Shown here one piece after another: positions 6,692 to 8,148 of a stretch of DNA of 8,148 nucleotides. Below the pieces are notes generated by a model. That model did no database searches and was not told where the DNA came from. It saw nothing but the letters and a program-made list of their open reading frames with translations. The first letter of the stretch is position 1. Every line of letters starts with the position of its first letter. The stretch is from Clostridia bacterium (GTDB lineage: Bacteria > Bacillota > Clostridia > Oscillospirales > UBA644), in assembly GCA_017424085.1 (NCBI GenBank), contig JAFPBP010000323.1:1-8148 (forward strand), in the 5' to 3' direction. Position numbers and translations under genes: made by a program.

Positions 6692-8148
6692 TTACTGATA
6701 GCGGTAGCCGTGAGCCTTGGACCATTCTCTTGCATAGGAATCCGTGGGCCCGTAAACCTTCTGCAGACGGAGCGCTCCGGCAAAGGCGTTTTCTCCGATG
6801 AAGGTGATATATTTCGTCAGATAGATGGACGATTCGTAAATTCCCGCAAAGGCGTAATCTCCGATGTATTGCGTTTTTCCTTCGATGAAGAGATCCTCCA
6901 GACGGGTGCAGCCCGCGAATGCGTAATCCCCGATGACTAGGAGATTTGAGGGAATCCGAAGAAGGTCAATTTCCGTGCAGTTCATGAAGGCGCCCTCTCC
7001 GATGGCAGTCTGACTGTTGAAGTCGATCTCCACCAGACTGTAGCATTTTTCAAAGGCGTAAGCGGGGACCTCCTTCAGCGTTTTCGGAATGGAGACCCCC
7101 TTGAGGGTGATGCAGGATGCAAACGCTCCTTCTCCCATGGAGGTGAGCTTTGTGGGAAGCGTCAGAAGTGCGAGATCGCTGCAGTTTGCAAATGCCTGCT
7201 TCCCGATGTGCTTGACCGAGGAGGGAAGCATCAGAATGGACAGGGAAGAGCAGCCCCGAAATGCGAAATCACGGATCTCCTTCACGGAGGAGCCGACCGT
7301 CAGGGTCTGAAGCTTCGTATGATTTTCAAAGGCACGGGCGCCGATGATGGAGACGTTCTTGGGAATGGTGATGATCGTTTTCGATCCGAAATATTTCAGC
7401 AGGATTCCCTGCTCGTTGATGTAAAACCAGTTTTCCTCCTCCGAGGGATGGACTCCGCCGAAGCATTCCTCGGGAAGCTCGGTCAAGCCGTCGCCCCCCG
7501 TCAGAGACTTGATGGCGGTGCATCCGTAGAAGGTGCGGAAGGAAAGGGTGTTGACCGATTTGGGGAGATGGATCGCCGTCAGCCCCGTGCAATGCAGGAA
7601 CGCCTGCTCCTCCAATATGCTCAGACCCTCGTTCAGCTCAACGGTTTCCAGCGCGGCACAATAAGCAAACGCCTCCGCTCCGATGGCTTTCACCGAGGCG
7701 GGGATCTGAACGATATCCAGATCGATGCATCCGTAAAAGGCACGGATCCCGATCTTTTTCAGCCCTTCGGGAAGTTGGATCCGATGCAGAGAAACGCATC
7801 CGCGGAAGGCTTCCTCGGGAAGCTCGGGAAGACTCTTTGAAAGATAGACGGACACCAGATTCATGCAGTCGGAGAAGGCACCCTCCCCCAACTCGGTTAC
7901 CGTGTCGGGAAGCGAGATCCGCTCCAGTCCGGAATCGTCGAAGGCACGCCCCTCGATGGTTGTCATTCCCTCGGGAAGGATCACCGTCTGAAGGGATTTG
8001 CAGTCGGAGAAGGTGTTGCTCTTCAGGACCGTTACCCCTTGGGGAATTACCACTTTCTCCAAAAGAACGCATCCGCTGAAGGCGTTGCGTCCGATGGACG
8101 TAAGGCTTTTGGACAGGGTGATCTCGGTCAGATAGGGGCATCCGTAGA
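6692..8148 (-). CDS. BspA-like leucine-rich-repeat protein, N-terminus outside the window
   Basis: The reading frame is open to the right edge of the window, with the repeat pattern continuing in register to the last base, so the true start is outside; the TTG at 8062 is an internal Leu codon in a repeat, not a start. About 485 residues are visible. They consist of about 19 repeats of 23 residues close to the pattern L-P-x-x-V-x-x-I-G-x-x-A-F-x-x-C-x-x-L-x-x-V, the Treponema/BspA-type LRR_5 family. An insert at 7450-7373 breaks the series. The last repeat is followed by a tail (YGPTDSYAREWSKAHGYRY) of the kind that often ends these repeats in Clostridia. No LPxTG motif, membrane segment or wall-binding module is at the C-terminus. 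Known members are often secreted or surface-exposed and bind host or bacterial partners, but no signal peptide can be checked here, so location and ligand are unknown. Confidence 0.9.
   Translation of the reverse strand, partial: YGCPYLTEITLSKSLTSIGRNAFSGCVLLEKVVIPQGVTVLKSNTFSDCKSLQTVILPEGMTTIEGRAFDDSGLERISLPDTVTELGEGAFSDCMNLVSVYLSKSLPELPEEAFRGCVSLHRIQLPEGLKKIGIRAFYGCIDLDIVQIPASVKAIGAEAFAYCAALETVELNEGLSILEEQAFLHCTGLTAIHLPKSVNTLSFRTFYGCTAIKSLTGGDGLTELPEECFGGVHPSEEENWFYINEQGILLKYFGSKTIITIPKNVSIIGARAFENHTKLQTLTVGSSVKEIRDFAFRGCSSLSILMLPSSVKHIGKQAFANCSDLALLTLPTKLTSMGEGAFASCITLKGVSIPKTLKEVPAYAFEKCYSLVEIDFNSQTAIGEGAFMNCTEIDLLRIPSNLLVIGDYAFAGCTRLEDLFIEGKTQYIGDYAFAGIYESSIYLTKYITFIGENAFAGALRLQKVYGPTDSYAREWSKAHGYRYQ
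6755..8148 (-). repeat. Tandem 23-residue (69-base) LRR coding repeats
   Basis: Repeat units are recognisable as protein (for example VIPQGVTVLKSNTF, SLPDTVTELGEGAF, QIPASVKAIGAEAF, SIPKTLKEVPAYAF) with a 69-base period. They are strongly diverged at the DNA level; only short words around the A-F-x-x-C part recur. This points to old duplications rather than recent expansion. Two units near the C-terminus are one residue short (NSQ-TAIGEGAF and EGK-TQYIGDYAF regions). Confidence 0.88.
7373..7450 (-). other. Insert within the LRR array resembling an LRR re-start module
   Basis: Twenty-six residues from HPSEEENWFYI to GSKTI interrupt the 23-residue register, then the next repeat resumes with ITIPKNVSIIGARAF. 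The core (W-F-Y-I-N-E-Q-G-I-L-L-K-Y-F-G) resembles the segment with the sense 'F-x-I-x-x-G-x-L-x-x-Y-x-G' that commonly opens LRR_5 blocks in clostridial proteins. It therefore divides the visible array into an N-terminal block of about ten repeats and a C-terminal block of about nine. The resemblance is from memory of the family, so this is a moderate call. Confidence 0.55.

Noticed and set aside
5057..6940. Plus-strand open frame of 627 codons antisense to pncB and parts of its neighbours
   Set aside because: Codon-register complement of pncB and the end of the LRR gene, crossing three real genes. No protein family is recognisable.
7208..7840. Plus-strand open frame of 210 codons over the LRR gene
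   Set aside because: Antisense shadow of the repeat region; its sequence reflects the complement of the LRR codons and has no recognised domain.
8060..8062. TTG as the start of the LRR gene
   Set aside because: It encodes a Leu in the middle of a repeat; the same frame and repeat pattern continue upstream to the window edge.
6755..8148. The 69-base periodic repeats as a CRISPR or non-coding satellite array
   Set aside because: The units are diverged in DNA, lie in one continuous reading frame and encode the known 23-residue LRR pattern.

Overview
The window is a densely packed stretch of bacterial chromosome in which every supported gene lies on the minus strand, so transcription runs from high to low coordinates. 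The base composition is visibly above half G+C. The gene set (RecJ with a long C-terminal extension, a bifunctional long Rel with the RxKD signature, Dtd and a small metallo-beta-lactamase-fold hydrolase, in that order) is the arrangement typical of Bacillota. The neighbouring BspA-type leucine-rich-repeat protein suggests an anaerobic, possibly gut-associated Clostridia-like organism. That placement is an inference from gene order and protein style, not from a marker gene.

Layout in transcription order. (1) 8148-6692: the C-terminal part of a BspA-like leucine-rich-repeat protein, about 19 repeats of 23 residues, entering the window already in frame. (2) 6661-5207: nicotinate phosphoribosyltransferase (pncB), preceded by the clearest Shine-Dalgarno sequence in the window. 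(3) 5202-3139: single-stranded-DNA exonuclease RecJ. (4) 3132-994: bifunctional (p)ppGpp synthetase/hydrolase Rel. (5) 988-536: D-aminoacyl-tRNA deacylase Dtd. (6) 539-1: an MBL-fold hydrolase, truncated by the window edge, whose GTG start overlaps the dtd stop as GTGA.

From pncB onwards the genes are separated by 4, 6 and 5 bases and then overlap by 4 bases. This is what one expects of a single, translationally coupled transcription unit. The gap between the LRR gene and pncB is only 30 bases and shows no terminator or convincing promoter, so read-through from the LRR gene is possible. No stretch without a gene is longer than 30 bases. There are no RNA genes, mobile elements, CRISPR arrays or origins visible.

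Functionally the unit mixes NAD salvage, DNA repair, the stringent response and translation quality control, a housekeeping mixture. The mild surprises are that apt, which usually sits between recJ and rel in this cluster, is missing while another phosphoribosyltransferase (pncB) sits just upstream of recJ; and that a surface-type LRR gene abuts the cluster. I did not find evidence for a new biological system here.
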